64,000 nt of DNA from Neorhizobium lilium (GCF_004053875.1 NZ_SBIP01000001.1:868001-932000); one strand, 5' to 3'. Numbered from the stretch's first letter, positions 23,772 to 32,719 are shown. The notes: a model not told the origin generated them from the letters alone. Translations and numbers: made by a program.

Positions 23772-25727
23772 ATGGCGTTCAAGCTGGTGACATTGGGGGA
23801 TTTGAGGCTTTTGGACGCGGATGGGAACACGGTGTCCTTTCCGGAAAAGGGCCTGCTTATTTTCGCCTACTTGTTTGCGCATCCGCTTCACGCTCAGTCG
23901 CGCTCCGCTTTGTCGAAGCTGTTGTGGGACAAGGTCGAACTGGCGCAAGCCTATGCCAATCTGCGCAAGACACTGTCCCGAATGGAGGCCCGGCAACAGG
24001 AACTGGGCCATCGCTTCATCAAAATCACGGCGTCCGATATCAAGCTCGATGAACGGACGATACAATGCGACGTCGCTGAACTGCAGATGCCGCCCTCGTT
24101 GGATGCGCTCAGCGGTTTGCGAGCGCTGGTGGGATTGTTCAATCGATTGTTTCTCGAAAGCATAGAGGTCAAAAACGACGCTCTTTCGGAATGGATCAAG
24201 CAGCAGCAGGAGCAGTATCTAACCCGGTTGCGCGATACCATGATGGGCGCGGTTCCGATCGCGAAATCTGCATCAGACGTTGCGCTGGTCAAGGAGGCGG
24301 CACTGCGGATCTTCCAGCAGCACCCGGATGACGAGATGATCGTCGCCGTGCTTGCAGAAGCCTATTCTGCCGAAGGAAAACTGCGGACCGCCAGAAACAT
24401 TTTCGACGGCCAGAAACAGAAGTTATGGGGTAACCTGACACTTGGTCCCGACATTCATGCGCTGAACGTCGTCAGGAAGGTCTTCGAAAAGCAGCGCGGT
24501 ATCGTATCCATTCCACGGGAAGACAAAGCACACCCACCTGTTGTCAAGCCGGATAAAGGCCCCAGCCGCGCCGTCCCGAGGCTGGTATTGTTGCCGCCGG
24601 TGGAGAGCGTCGCCGGTAATCAACCCTTCTTGCCTTTCGCCGATGCACTCATCGAAGACGTGACTATCGCACTTTGTAGCCTGACATCAGTCTCCGTGGT
24701 CGCGCCCTATACGGCAGCTCAAATCGGACGGCGCTCCGACAAGGCCAATACGATTGCACAGCATTCGATCTCCTATGTGCTGGACACAAAAATGAGTGGG
24801 GACGGCGGCCAAGCGAGCCTGTTCGTGCAGTTGATCTATTTCGCGAACGACGAAGTCATCTGGGCCGACCGGTACGTTATGGAGATAGACAGTCTGGCCG
24901 CCCAGCGCCGGCAGATTGCCCGCCGGATTTCCATTGCGATCACGGGTCAGATCGAACGCAACGAACTGGCCCGGGAATATTTCGAGCGGAGCCCGGCGGC
25001 CTACCAGCACTATCTACTTGGACAGCGGTACCTGAAGAACCTCGATCTTCCCGATATCCGCCGTGCACGCAAGGAATTTCGCACTGCGCTCCACGACAGT
25101 CCATATTTCTCGCCCGCCCTGAGCGGCATAGCACGAACCTATTCTCGCGAATGGTTGATCACCGCGCGAGGCGACACCCAGCTTCTGAAAGAGGCCGAAA
25201 AGCACGCCAATCAAGCCATAGCCGCAGGGCAAGACATGGTCGGCGGTTATAGGGAGCTCGGGGTCGCCAAACTTCTTCTTGGCGGCATTGACGAAAGCGT
25301 CGAAGCTTTGGAATTGGCCGAAACTTTAAGCCCGCACTACGCCGATGTTGCTGCGGACTATGCTGATACCCTCGTTCATGCTTCCGAGCCTCGGCGGGCA
25401 CTGGAGAAGATCGAAAAGGCGATCGATCTCAACCCGCTCTGCCCCGATGTCTATCTGTGGACGGGAGCCGGAGCGAGCTACTGCCTGGGAGAGTATACTC
25501 AGGCCTTGTCCTATATTGACCGCATGGCCGACAGCGGCCTTGCAAACCGCCTTTCGGCCGCGAGCTGGGCAATGCTCGGCAATCAAAGACGGGCTAAGAC
25601 CTTTGTGCGCAAGGCACGGGAAACCAATCCCGATTTCGATGTCGATACATGGCTGGCTGTCATACCCTTGAAAGAACAATGGCAGAAAGATCACTACCGT
25701 GATGGCCTGCGAAAAGCAGGTTTTTGA
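23772..25727 (+). CDS. Winged-helix/TPR transcriptional regulator, 651 aa
   Basis: The N-terminus (about 1-100) is a winged-helix DNA-binding domain of the OmpR/SARP type: LVTLGDLRLLDADGNTVSFP and SRSALSKLLWDKVELAQAY. A bacterial transcriptional activator-like helical region follows. A central domain (about 270-400; PRLVLLPPVESVAGNQPFLP, ALIEDVTIALCSL) resembles the TolB-N-like part of cyclase-type regulators. The C-terminal third is TPR repeats (ELGVAKLLLGGIDESVEALE, EKIEKAIDLNPLCPDVYLW). GGGAG precedes the start. It sits 33 bases before the small gene at 25761, so it is the likely pathway regulator of the YcaO-TfuA operon. Confidence 0.75.
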   Translation: MAFKLVTLGDLRLLDADGNTVSFPEKGLLIFAYLFAHPLHAQSRSALSKLLWDKVELAQAYANLRKTLSRMEARQQELGHRFIKITASDIKLDERTIQCDVAELQMPPSLDALSGLRALVGLFNRLFLESIEVKNDALSEWIKQQQEQYLTRLRDTMMGAVPIAKSASDVALVKEAALRIFQQHPDDEMIVAVLAEAYSAEGKLRTARNIFDGQKQKLWGNLTLGPDIHALNVVRKVFEKQRGIVSIPREDKAHPPVVKPDKGPSRAVPRLVLLPPVESVAGNQPFLPFADALIEDVTIALCSLTSVSVVAPYTAAQIGRRSDKANTIAQHSISYVLDTKMSGDGGQASLFVQLIYFANDEVIWADRYVMEIDSLAAQRRQIARRISIAITGQIERNELAREYFERSPAAYQHYLLGQRYLKNLDLPDIRRARKEFRTALHDSPYFSPALSGIARTYSREWLITARGDTQLLKEAEKHANQAIAAGQDMVGGYRELGVAKLLLGGIDESVEALELAETLSPHYADVAADYADTLVHASEPRRALEKIEKAIDLNPLCPDVYLWTGAGASYCLGEYTQALSYIDRMADSGLANRLSAASWAMLGNQRRAKTFVRKARETNPDFDVDTWLAVIPLKEQWQKDHYRDGLRKAGF

Positions 25728-25760
25728 AACACGTTTTTCAACAGAGAGGGATTTAACAGC

Positions 25761-25979
25761 ATGGCTAAAGTCGTCGTTATCGGATTGCCTGGGGAAGCCG
25801 GCCTATGGGTTGCAGATCTTGAAGCGGGGACAGTCGCCCCGTTTCAGCCACCGGCGGGAAGCCCGTTGGAAGCAGCAAGCAAGCTGCGCGCTGGGGGAGC
25901 CGCGATCATCAAGCGAGTGGATTTCTCCGTTGCCGTGGAATCGGCAGCTGACGCATTCTCCGGGCATCTCGACGGATAA
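25761..25979 (+). CDS. Small cysteine-free protein, 72 aa; candidate YcaO-TfuA substrate
   Basis: It starts MAKVVVIGLPGEAGLWVADL and ends AADAFSGHLDG. The first half looks like two strands with a turn, the second like a helix (SPLEAASKLRAGGAAII) and a strand. It has nine Gly, several Ser and no Cys, so azoline formation on cysteine cannot be its fate, while backbone thioamidation could. It lies between the regulator and ycaO in one operon (33 and 45 base gaps) with GAGAGGG upstream. The position and size fit a RiPP-type precursor or a small protein partner of the YcaO enzyme. I recognise no named family. Confidence 0.65.
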   Translation: MAKVVVIGLPGEAGLWVADLEAGTVAPFQPPAGSPLEAASKLRAGGAAIIKRVDFSVAVESAADAFSGHLDG

Positions 25980-26024
25980 TGCGAGCGGCGCGGCCTTGGG
26001 AATATGGTATGACTGAACAGCCAG

Positions 26025-27245
26025 ATGCTAATACCCGAACCTCCTAAGGTCACTGCCCCCTCCCCCATCTACTCAGACCGTATCTGCTCGGCTGAAGAGA
26101 CGCTCGGCCGCATCAAACCCTTCCTGCCGCGCTATGGGATTACTCGTGTTTGCCGGCTAACGGGTCTCGACAGGATCGGCGTACCGGTTTGGAGCGCCGT
26201 CTCTCCGAATGCCCGTTCCATCGTCATTCATCACGGGAAAGGTATCACCGATGCTGACGCAAGGGTTTCCGCTTCAATGGAGGCCCTTGAACGCTCGATC
26301 GCTGGAAACCCGCTTATCGATGCCGTTACCGCAACACGAGTAGACCTTCAGGCCGAAGGGTTTTCGGTCGATAGCCTCGACAGCCTGATCGCACAGGGTC
26401 AGGCGGACATTGGCGATAGGGAGATGACTGCGTGGGTTCGCGGATCAGACGTTTTGTCGAAGAGCGAGGCCTGGGTTCCCCGTGAGGCTGTTGTCCTGGA
26501 CCGCACACCAGAAGCGGTTCGATTCTGGCAATCATCGGATGGTTTGGCATCCGGCAACTCGATTCTGGAGGCAAGCTTCCATGGCATTCTTGAACGCATC
26601 GAACGGGATGCGGAAACCTTATGGAACATTGCTGCCGAAGAACAACGGCTTGAGACCTGCTGCGACCCATTCAGCTTCAAGGATCCGGTCATAGATAATC
26701 TCGTCGGAAGGATCGCTCGCGCCGGCCTGTCGGTTCGGCTCTTCGATATCACCAGCGATATCGGTATTCCGTGTTTCGCCGCATTCTTAGGCCCGGTCGT
26801 GATCGGCAGGCTGAGCCAACCTCGCTTTATCGATGTGACCAAGGGTAGTGGCGCCCACCCGGACCCCCTCCGGGCCGCGATACGGGCTATCACGGAGGCG
26901 ATCCAATCCCGCCTGACCTATATTAGCGGCGCGCGGGACGACATCTATCCAGAGACATTCCAACGACCTTTGCCTAGGGAGTTTTCAAGCTATTTCAATG
27001 CTCATCCACGGCCTATGCCTTTCCAGAAGACAACCGGCTCTACCCGGTTGGGCACAATGTTCGACTCCGTCCTCGATAAGCTTCGAAACATTTCCATAAG
27101 CTCGGTGATCGTGGTTCCATTGACGCAGCCCGACCTCCCTTTCTCAGTCGCAAAAGTCTTCGTTCCAGATCTTGAAAACCCGCATGGGGCGCGAAGGCGA
27201 CAGTTTGGATCAAGGGCCATCTCAAAAGCGCTGTTCTCTCCATGA
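26025..27245 (+). CDS. YcaO-domain ATP-dependent cyclodehydratase/thioamidase, 406 aa
   Basis: YcaO enzymes activate a peptide-backbone amide with ATP. The ATP-site signature SASMEALER is at residues 82-90. The second conserved block, near residues 286-306, has RAITEAIQSRLTYISG and ARDD, characteristic of the family, and SDIGIPCFAAFLGP lies between. The stop overlaps tfuA as ATGA, so the two are translationally coupled. TfuA-linked YcaOs, such as the one that thioamidates methyl-CoM reductase, install thioamides. That activity is inferred here. The ribosome site before 26025 is weak, and upstream in-frame codons hit a stop at 26010. Confidence 0.9.
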   Translation: MLIPEPPKVTAPSPIYSDRICSAEETLGRIKPFLPRYGITRVCRLTGLDRIGVPVWSAVSPNARSIVIHHGKGITDADARVSASMEALERSIAGNPLIDAVTATRVDLQAEGFSVDSLDSLIAQGQADIGDREMTAWVRGSDVLSKSEAWVPREAVVLDRTPEAVRFWQSSDGLASGNSILEASFHGILERIERDAETLWNIAAEEQRLETCCDPFSFKDPVIDNLVGRIARAGLSVRLFDITSDIGIPCFAAFLGPVVIGRLSQPRFIDVTKGSGAHPDPLRAAIRAITEAIQSRLTYISGARDDIYPETFQRPLPREFSSYFNAHPRPMPFQKTTGSTRLGTMFDSVLDKLRNISISSVIVVPLTQPDLPFSVAKVFVPDLENPHGARRRQFGSRAISKALFSP

Positions 27246-27946
27246 AGATTGTTTTTGTAGGCCCAACGCTTCCGGATGTGGCAGGCTTTGTTCCAGCTGG
27301 TATCGAAATCCGCGGCCCGGCCGTGCACCGCGATATTCTCAATGCCGTCAATCAAGGCGTGACGACCATCGGCTTGATCGACGGCTATTTTGAAGATGTC
27401 GCGCCTGTTTGGCACAAGGAGATCCTCTTTGCCCTCTCAAGCGGCGTTCGAGTGTACGGCTCCAGCAGTATGGGGGCGCTCAGGGCCGCAGAGTGCGCAG
27501 CCTTCGGAATGATTGGCGTCGGTAAAATCTATGCCCAATATGCCAGTGGCCAAATGGTCGATGATTCCGATGTCGCTCAGATCCACGGACCACCAGAGAT
27601 GAAGTACTTGTCGCTATCAGAACCTCTGGTCAATGTCCTTGCCACCCTCGACCATTTGTTGGCGAAGCACGAACTTCAAGGCGTGGAATACTCAAGCCTC
27701 AGGGCAAGTGCCGAAGGACTGTTTTTCAAGGACCGGACATACAGGACGGTCGTCGCCAATGCCGACCTGCCAGAATACCCCTCGCGTAAACGCCTGGAGG
27801 AACTCCTGCGGGCCAACGCTGTCAATCAGAAGCGGCTTGATGCTCTGGAGTTGCTGGATACAATTGCTGCCGCTGAAAATGCACGGCAGCCGGCTCCGAT
27901 GGAGTGGGATTTTGCCTCTACCGCAACGTGGCGGAAAGTTCTGTAG
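27242..27946 (+). CDS. TfuA-like protein, YcaO partner, 234 aa
   Basis: The TfuA core is clear: MKIVFVGPTLPDVAG, then EIRGPAVHRDILNAVNQGV, TTIGLIDGYFEDVAPVWHKE and VYGSSSMGALRAAE. These are the hallmark GP, IDG and SSMGALRAAE motifs. TfuA proteins are named from trifolitoxin production in Rhizobium and partner YcaO enzymes, probably delivering sulfide for thioamide formation. The ATGA overlap with ycaO shows tight coupling. About 140 bases later comes a small orphan gene. Confidence 0.9.
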   Translation: MKIVFVGPTLPDVAGFVPAGIEIRGPAVHRDILNAVNQGVTTIGLIDGYFEDVAPVWHKEILFALSSGVRVYGSSSMGALRAAECAAFGMIGVGKIYAQYASGQMVDDSDVAQIHGPPEMKYLSLSEPLVNVLATLDHLLAKHELQGVEYSSLRASAEGLFFKDRTYRTVVANADLPEYPSRKRLEELLRANAVNQKRLDALELLDTIAAAENARQPAPMEWDFASTATWRKVL

Positions 27947-28089
27947 GGTTTCATGGTTGTGAGTCTGCCCGGCCAGACACTTCAAGCTGTGTCACGCCCG
28001 TGTCACGCGCATCTCTTCAGTTTCTGAATTATCCTTTGCAACGGAACCCGTCACCACTGGGGTGATGATTGGAAACGCGAGGATTGATC

Positions 28090-28341
28090 ATGGCATCCGA
28101 AGCCCTTGAACAAACAATTGAAGAAGCTGTCGATCGCATGCAGGAATTGACCTCTCTCGCACGCCTCGTCACCTACGCCCGCGACAGCGCCAAAGGTCTT
28201 GAAATCGAGTTTTCGGCTTATTGCCTCGACTTAACTTTAGGCTCACTGGTCGAGGAGCTCGCAAAGTGCGGGATGAGTGATCTTGGCGGGACCGATCATG
28301 AGAACCAAAGCCCGAGCTTCATATCGGGTGTGTCGCACTAG
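28090..28341 (+). CDS. Small hypothetical protein downstream of tfuA, 83 aa
   Basis: The ATG at 28090 has GAGGA six bases upstream. The product is acidic and helical at first (EQTIEEAVDRMQELTSLARL), with two Cys, and ends in a polar tail. No family is recognised. The gap of 143 bases after tfuA suggests its own promoter, but it could be a last gene of the YcaO-TfuA operon. Confidence 0.5.
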   Translation: MASEALEQTIEEAVDRMQELTSLARLVTYARDSAKGLEIEFSAYCLDLTLGSLVEELAKCGMSDLGGTDHENQSPSFISGVSH

Positions 28342-28665
28342 TCTTTGCCACCCGCGAGCCGGTTCTGTTTCTCCCAAGCCAGGACCGGCTCATGAACTTT
28401 TTTAAATATCTTTTCCTTGAAAGCCGCGTCGGAACGACCCACGATTTTTGGGCCCGGCCGGCATTGAGCGCAGGATTGGCATTTTTGATCGAAAAAGTTG
28501 TTCCGCTACCGCCCTTGAAGCCCCAACTATGCTAGCCGCTACCGCCCCGCTGATCACTAAAAAGTCCAAGAAACGGCTTGAGAGTTTCACCGCCGAAGTC
28601 ATCGCACTGCCTTAGGCAAGGTGTGGCAATCCACATCCGGTGCCGCCTTTAGCACAGGCTACCTC
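28342..28665. other. Intergenic region, nothing recognised
   Basis: About 324 bases between the small gene after tfuA and the left end of the T6SS-linked paralogue array. No supported frame, hairpin or repeat was seen. Confidence 0.4.
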
Positions 28666-28779
28666 TCAGCTTATCGATCCCTGCCTCGTCAATGCCGAGT
28701 TTGACGAGGAAGCCGCGAACGCTACCATAGCTGTCGCGATATCCGACGCCCCTCCATAGGGAATAAAAACCCATGCCAT
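28666..28779 (-). pseudogene. Remnant of a MAWVF-type paralogue
   Basis: The first residues, MAWVFIPYGGASDI, match the start of the intact protein at 29778-30227 (MAWVFTPYKGLSDI). The frame then diverges and ends after 37 codons. It is the farthest member of the array and is clearly broken. Confidence 0.55.
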
Positions 28780-28808
28780 CCGCCGACCGCTGCTGTCTGC
28801 GTCCCCGA

Positions 28809-29249
28809 TCAGAGGAACGTCAATTCCTTGAACCTTCCGATCCGATCGTCCCAGAGGCCCTGGCTGAAAGCTGTTACTGAGTGATCGCCACATGCGCCCT
28901 CATCAAGTCGACCGGACGTGATGCCGATATCCTTGAACAGCAGTGTTCCCACATTCCATCGCGCGCCGCCGTTTTCCTGTTCCAGGAACTGGAGGATCGT
29001 CAGTCCCGGCTCGTCGAAAATCCGTCGGCCGCGAAATGTCACGTTCTCCACATCGTGAGATGCCTCGATCTCGGTCACGACGTTGTTTTCGTAGGACACG
29101 ATCGGCAGCTCTACCGCGCGGTACTCGCGCAGATATCCGTCGTCGTCATCGGCGGATTCGGGCGGGCCGATGATCGCTTTGACCTCGGCCGGCGATAATC
29201 CGAGACGGATTGGTCCCATGCCGATAAAGGGTGTGATTTCCCATTCCAT
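28809..29249 (-). CDS. MEWEI-type small protein, 146 aa, immunity-like
   Basis: It starts MEWEITPFIGMGPIRLGLSP and continues with VKAIIGPPESADDDD, a central VVTEIEASHDVENVTF strand pattern and DIGITSGRLDE, ending GRFKELTFL. The fold looks alpha/beta with an acidic surface, like many small immunity or SMI1-like proteins. A frameshifted paralogue lies directly upstream (29299-29742). The position after the effector-immunity pair of the T6SS suggests immunity to a related toxin, but I cannot name the family. Confidence 0.6.
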   Translation of the reverse strand: MEWEITPFIGMGPIRLGLSPAEVKAIIGPPESADDDDGYLREYRAVELPIVSYENNVVTEIEASHDVENVTFRGRRIFDEPGLTILQFLEQENGGARWNVGTLLFKDIGITSGRLDEGACGDHSVTAFSQGLWDDRIGRFKELTFL

Positions 29250-29298
29250 CGTCTGTTACGGCCTCTTTCCAATTAAGTCCCGCAGTCATCGAATGTCG

Positions 29299-29742
29299 TT
29301 ACGAAAAGCTGATACTCTCGAAGTCGTCCATTTTTTCGTCCCATAGTCCAGCTGCAAAAGCGGTCACTGAATGGCCGGTGCGGGGACCTTCATCCAGACG
29401 GCCGGTGGTCAGCCCGAGCTTATCGAAAAGGATAATGCCGACAGAGATTGTTGTCCCGCCATTGAGTTCCTCCAGATAGCGAAGAAATGCGGTTCCGTCT
29501 GTCTGGAAAACATCGATTTTTGGAACGTGACGGATTCCAAGTCGTAGAATGCTTCGATTTCTTTAACCCGGTTGTCCTTATAGCGCACGATCGGCGCTTT
29601 GGTGCGGCGAAACTCGTTGAAGCTGCCTGGCCGCAGGCCGCGCTTCGATCGGTCGGGCGCCCACATGTGCAGCTACCTCCTCCGGTGTCATCCCAAACCG
29701 GACAGGCCCCATCCCCTCGAAGGAAAGGATTTCCCACTCCAT
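29299..29742 (-). pseudogene. MEWEI-type paralogue with two frameshifts
   Basis: The start reads MEWEILSFEGMGPVRFGMTP. One base is missing in the GGGCGCC run at about 29657-29662; the next frame then gives RSKRGLRPGSFNEFRRTKAP and KEIEAFYDLESVTFQ. A second base is missing in the five-A run at 29517-29521. Restoring both gives IDVFQTDGTAFLRYLEELNG and on to LWDEKMDDFESISFS, ending at 29299, which aligns along its whole length with the intact gene at 28809. Confidence 0.75.
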
Positions 29743-29777
29743 ACTCGCCTCAGCCTCACTGCGACCGAACCACAAAA

Positions 29778-30227
29778 CTACAGGAAGCTGCTTGCCTGCA
29801 TCGTCGGCCTTTTCTCGATCCAAGGGTGATTGTGGCCAAAGAGTGTGATCGCCTTCTGCTCCGGCATCTCGTCATGGAAACCCGTCAATGCCAGGCCCAA
29901 GCCGAAAAAAATGATGAAGCCGTTGGACTCTCGCACGTTTAGATCATCCTGCTCCAATTGCCGCAAGACCTCGTCTTCCGGCATGGCAAAGAGATCCATG
30001 CCCCTGTATTCGAATGGCTCGGAAACGTCCGGCAGCAGATTCATCTCGATAAGTTCGCCATCGGCGAACACGAAAGCGGGCATTGACATGCTGTATTCCA
30101 GCCTTGTCTTGCCCGTATATGTCCGCTTGACCTTTTGGGGTTCGCCCAGAACCCTCTCGACCTCCTCGCGATCTTGTCGAAAACGAATATCCGATAACCC
30201 TTTGTAGGGGGTGAAAACCCACGCCAT
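29778..30227 (-). CDS. MAWVF-type small protein, 149 aa, immunity-like
   Basis: The start at 30227 has AAGGA upstream and reads MAWVFTPYKGLSDIRFRQDR, then VERVLGEPQKVKRTYTG, AFVFADGELIEMNLLP and LFAMPEDEVLRQLE. The composition is that of a soluble alpha/beta protein. The first 12 residues recur in the remnant at 28666-28779. It lies 118 bases after the Tdi-type gene on the same strand and is probably an accessory or orphan immunity gene. No family name is certain. Confidence 0.6.
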   Translation of the reverse strand: MAWVFTPYKGLSDIRFRQDREEVERVLGEPQKVKRTYTGKTRLEYSMSMPAFVFADGELIEMNLLPDVSEPFEYRGMDLFAMPEDEVLRQLEQDDLNVRESNGFIIFFGLGLALTGFHDEMPEQKAITLFGHNHPWIEKRPTMQASSFL

Positions 30228-30345
30228 TCGCCAATCCTTCCGTGCTGATATACCCATCAAGACATGTCAAATCGGTTCGACATTTCAATCGCGGGCGGGA
30301 CAACGTCGTGCTGGCAGGTACCGCTGGACAAGGCGGTAGACGCGT

Positions 30346-31020
30346 TCAGCCAATGGGACGCACCGGCACGATGTCGCTCGGCGTGATCTTCATCAAAGCG
30401 AACTCGTCGAGCTGGGCCAGAATGCTGAAATGTTCGAGCGCCGACAGGCGTTTGATGTTTTCAACGCGTTGAAGCGGACCAAACGCGCCGGAAATCGCAA
30501 GCGCCGGCACGAAGCCGAAACACTCGCCTTTCTTCAGCGGTCCGTAGGCCGCCACGCATCGATCGAACATCGGCTCACCATCGGCGTCGAGAAAATCGCA
30601 ATCCTCTCGGTCAGGCACCATGCCGCTTGCCACATGGTCGGCAGAAGCAGTCTGCTGCCATCCAGGCATGGTGAGAGGTGGGCAGTATACGGCGCCCAGC
30701 GGAAGCTCGACATCAACTTCAAAATATTTCGGTGACCAACACCGCAGGTTACCGAAGGCAGTGTAGCCCACGACATGGCATTCGTCGTGGCGGAAATTCG
30801 GATCCGCCTTGAAGACAAGCGCCAGCACACTCCTGAATTCATCCGGATCGCAGAGCTGGAACATGCCGCCATGGAAAGATGGAAAGCCGTATTCCGAGAT
30901 GAACTCGACCAGGGATGCGGGATAGATGGTCGACAAGCGGGCAATCACGGCAGCAGTCGGCTTCTCCTCGACCGACACAGGCTGGTACTTTTCTAGGTAG
31001 TATCTGAAATTATCGTGCAT
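30346..31020 (-). CDS. T6SS immunity protein, GAD-like/DUF1851 (Tdi type), 224 aa
   Basis: The N-terminal half resembles the GAD-like domain (YPASLVEFISEYGFPSFHGG, FQLCDPDEFRSVLALVF). The C-terminal half is DUF1851-like (KGECFGFVPALAISGAFGPL, LEHFSILAQL), the two-domain layout of Tdi immunity proteins of Agrobacterium. It begins seven bases after the effector gene, on the same strand, as a cognate pair should. Its likely role is to bind and block the Ntox15 nuclease in the cytoplasm of the producer and its kin. Confidence 0.8.
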   Translation of the reverse strand: MHDNFRYYLEKYQPVSVEEKPTAAVIARLSTIYPASLVEFISEYGFPSFHGGMFQLCDPDEFRSVLALVFKADPNFRHDECHVVGYTAFGNLRCWSPKYFEVDVELPLGAVYCPPLTMPGWQQTASADHVASGMVPDREDCDFLDADGEPMFDRCVAAYGPLKKGECFGFVPALAISGAFGPLQRVENIKRLSALEHFSILAQLDEFALMKITPSDIVPVRPIG

Positions 31021-31027
31021 CGCAGGC

Positions 31028-32719
31028 CTATTCGCAAAGTTTCAGTTCGACATTCATCTTCTCCAGCGCCGTGCCGTTGCGCCGCATGTTTTCGGCTTCC
31101 TTCCTCAAAGAAGCCGCTCGACCTTTTTGGGTCCACTGGTTCCCAATATAGGAGTTCACTTCAGAATCGCCCAAAATCGGATTACCCTTCGCATCTGTGG
31201 AAAAAACCGATGGATTGCCGCCAGCAACCATGTCCAAAAAGTGTGTAGCCGCCTGCCCTTCGACCGCATCGGCAATTTCGGATTCTGTCTTACCTTGTTG
31301 ACGCAGGTATTGCTTATAAAGATTTCGATGCTTGGTCTGCTGGTACGACTGCCGAAGTGCACCGGTCCCACCGGCCTTTTCCAACACCCAATGCGCATAG
31401 GCCATGTCGTCGGCCGTCATCTTAGAATTGATATAATCCATTTGCTCGTCAAGCTGCCGCTTGTATTCGCCGGCCTTGACCTTGAGATTGTCAGGTAGGT
31501 CGAAGCATTCCACATGGAAGCGTCGAGTGACGCGTCCGCCGCCGCTGCCGTCGACATTCTCACTGGCGTTTTCAGCTTTCTTCGCATCCCTTACATGCTC
31601 GGCCTCGCGGGCGATCTTGCCGATATCGCCAGCCTCTTCGAGGCCCTCCCCAACCTCTTTCAGCATTTTCAGCTTCTTGCCGGGACTGATCACGCCGGCG
31701 AGGACACCCGTCCCGGCCCCGAGAGCTCCGGATATGCCGTGCTTGTCGTAACCCTTCTCGACGCTTTCGGCGGCTCCCTTGACACCATCCACGACATAAT
31801 CCTTGGCAGCCTGAGCGCTGCCGAGTGGATCGTTGATCACCTTTCCGCCGACATCGACGACGCCACGGCCGATATTCTGTGTTCCTTCCCAGATTTCCGA
31901 ACCGGTCGGCAGGCTGTTATAGAGACCCTTGGCATCCTCTAACATGGACGCTTCGCCGCTATACCATTGGCCGATCTTGTTGACAGCCCCGTCCACGAAG
32001 GATGCTTCGTCGGACGTTGCCTTCATGCCAGACCAGAAATGGCCCACCTGCTCCTTGGCACCGTCGAAAAAGGATTTGTTTTGTTCCTCTTTCCCGTCTG
32101 GTGCCTTCTGCGTCTCGGTCGACTGGACGTAGCAATATTCTCCCTCGGTATTGCCCTTGTTCAATGTGCAGCGATCCGCGTGACGCTGGATCGGCACGCC
32201 GTTGGCACGCACAATCGGCGACGAGGTCACGGGCTCCACGACATCACCGACCGTGCCGGATTTGATCCCGACCCTGCCTGGCTGGTCACCGAACGTCTGG
32301 GTGAATTTCGAATCGTGCCGTTTGATGATCTCGCCGTTGGCTCGCACGTTCGGGGAATAATTGTGGTCGTTATCCGCCGTACCGTAGACCGAATAGGGTA
32401 CGGGCTTATCTGGAGAAAGGCAGACATCCGGAGAAAGGCAGACGGCGATCGCCTTCTTGTTGTCAGGTATGATTTCCGGCGGCGCAGGATCGGGTGCCGC
32501 AGGGCGTGGCTTGGGTTTGGCCTCACGGGTGTAGGGAGCGGCGATGCGATCGGCTTCCGCCCATTCCTGTTTCGCTGCATTAGGATCGGAGCTGTAAAAT
32601 GCATCGCCCCTGGCGAGCGCGGCATTATAGGAATCGAGCACGCCCGGCGGCATGGAAGCCGTATCGACGATCTTGCCGCCGCCGACGATCTCCACGACCA
32701 AGGGCTGATCATCAGACAT
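31028..32719 (-). CDS. T6SS DNase effector, DUF4150 (PAAR-like) plus Ntox15, 563 aa
   Basis: After an N-terminal adaptor-binding segment, a DUF4150 PAAR-like domain is visible at about residues 100-205: PVPYSVYGTADNDHNYSPNV, SSPIVRANGVPIQRHADRC. A long helical linker follows. The C-terminus (about 400-563) is an Ntox15 nuclease domain: MTADDMAYAHWVLEKAGG, then HFLD as the HxxD motif (His493, Asp496), then QWTQKGRAASLRKEAENM. The layout is that of Tde2-type effectors. PAAR-like proteins cap VgrG, and the DUF2169 gene upstream is the expected loading adaptor. ATG 32719 is preferred over GTG 32725. Confidence 0.85.
   Translation of the reverse strand: MSDDQPLVVEIVGGGKIVDTASMPPGVLDSYNAALARGDAFYSSDPNAAKQEWAEADRIAAPYTREAKPKPRPAAPDPAPPEIIPDNKKAIAVCLSPDVCLSPDKPVPYSVYGTADNDHNYSPNVRANGEIIKRHDSKFTQTFGDQPGRVGIKSGTVGDVVEPVTSSPIVRANGVPIQRHADRCTLNKGNTEGEYCYVQSTETQKAPDGKEEQNKSFFDGAKEQVGHFWSGMKATSDEASFVDGAVNKIGQWYSGEASMLEDAKGLYNSLPTGSEIWEGTQNIGRGVVDVGGKVINDPLGSAQAAKDYVVDGVKGAAESVEKGYDKHGISGALGAGTGVLAGVISPGKKLKMLKEVGEGLEEAGDIGKIAREAEHVRDAKKAENASENVDGSGGGRVTRRFHVECFDLPDNLKVKAGEYKRQLDEQMDYINSKMTADDMAYAHWVLEKAGGTGALRQSYQQTKHRNLYKQYLRQQGKTESEIADAVEGQAATHFLDMVAGGNPSVFSTDAKGNPILGDSEVNSYIGNQWTQKGRAASLRKEAENMRRNGTALEKMNVELKLCE

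Noticed and set aside
26009-26047. 12-codon frame before ycaO (MTEQPDANTRTS)
   Set aside because: Considered as a tiny precursor peptide, but it overlaps the ycaO start, has no clear ribosome site and lacks precursor features; the 72-residue gene is the better candidate.
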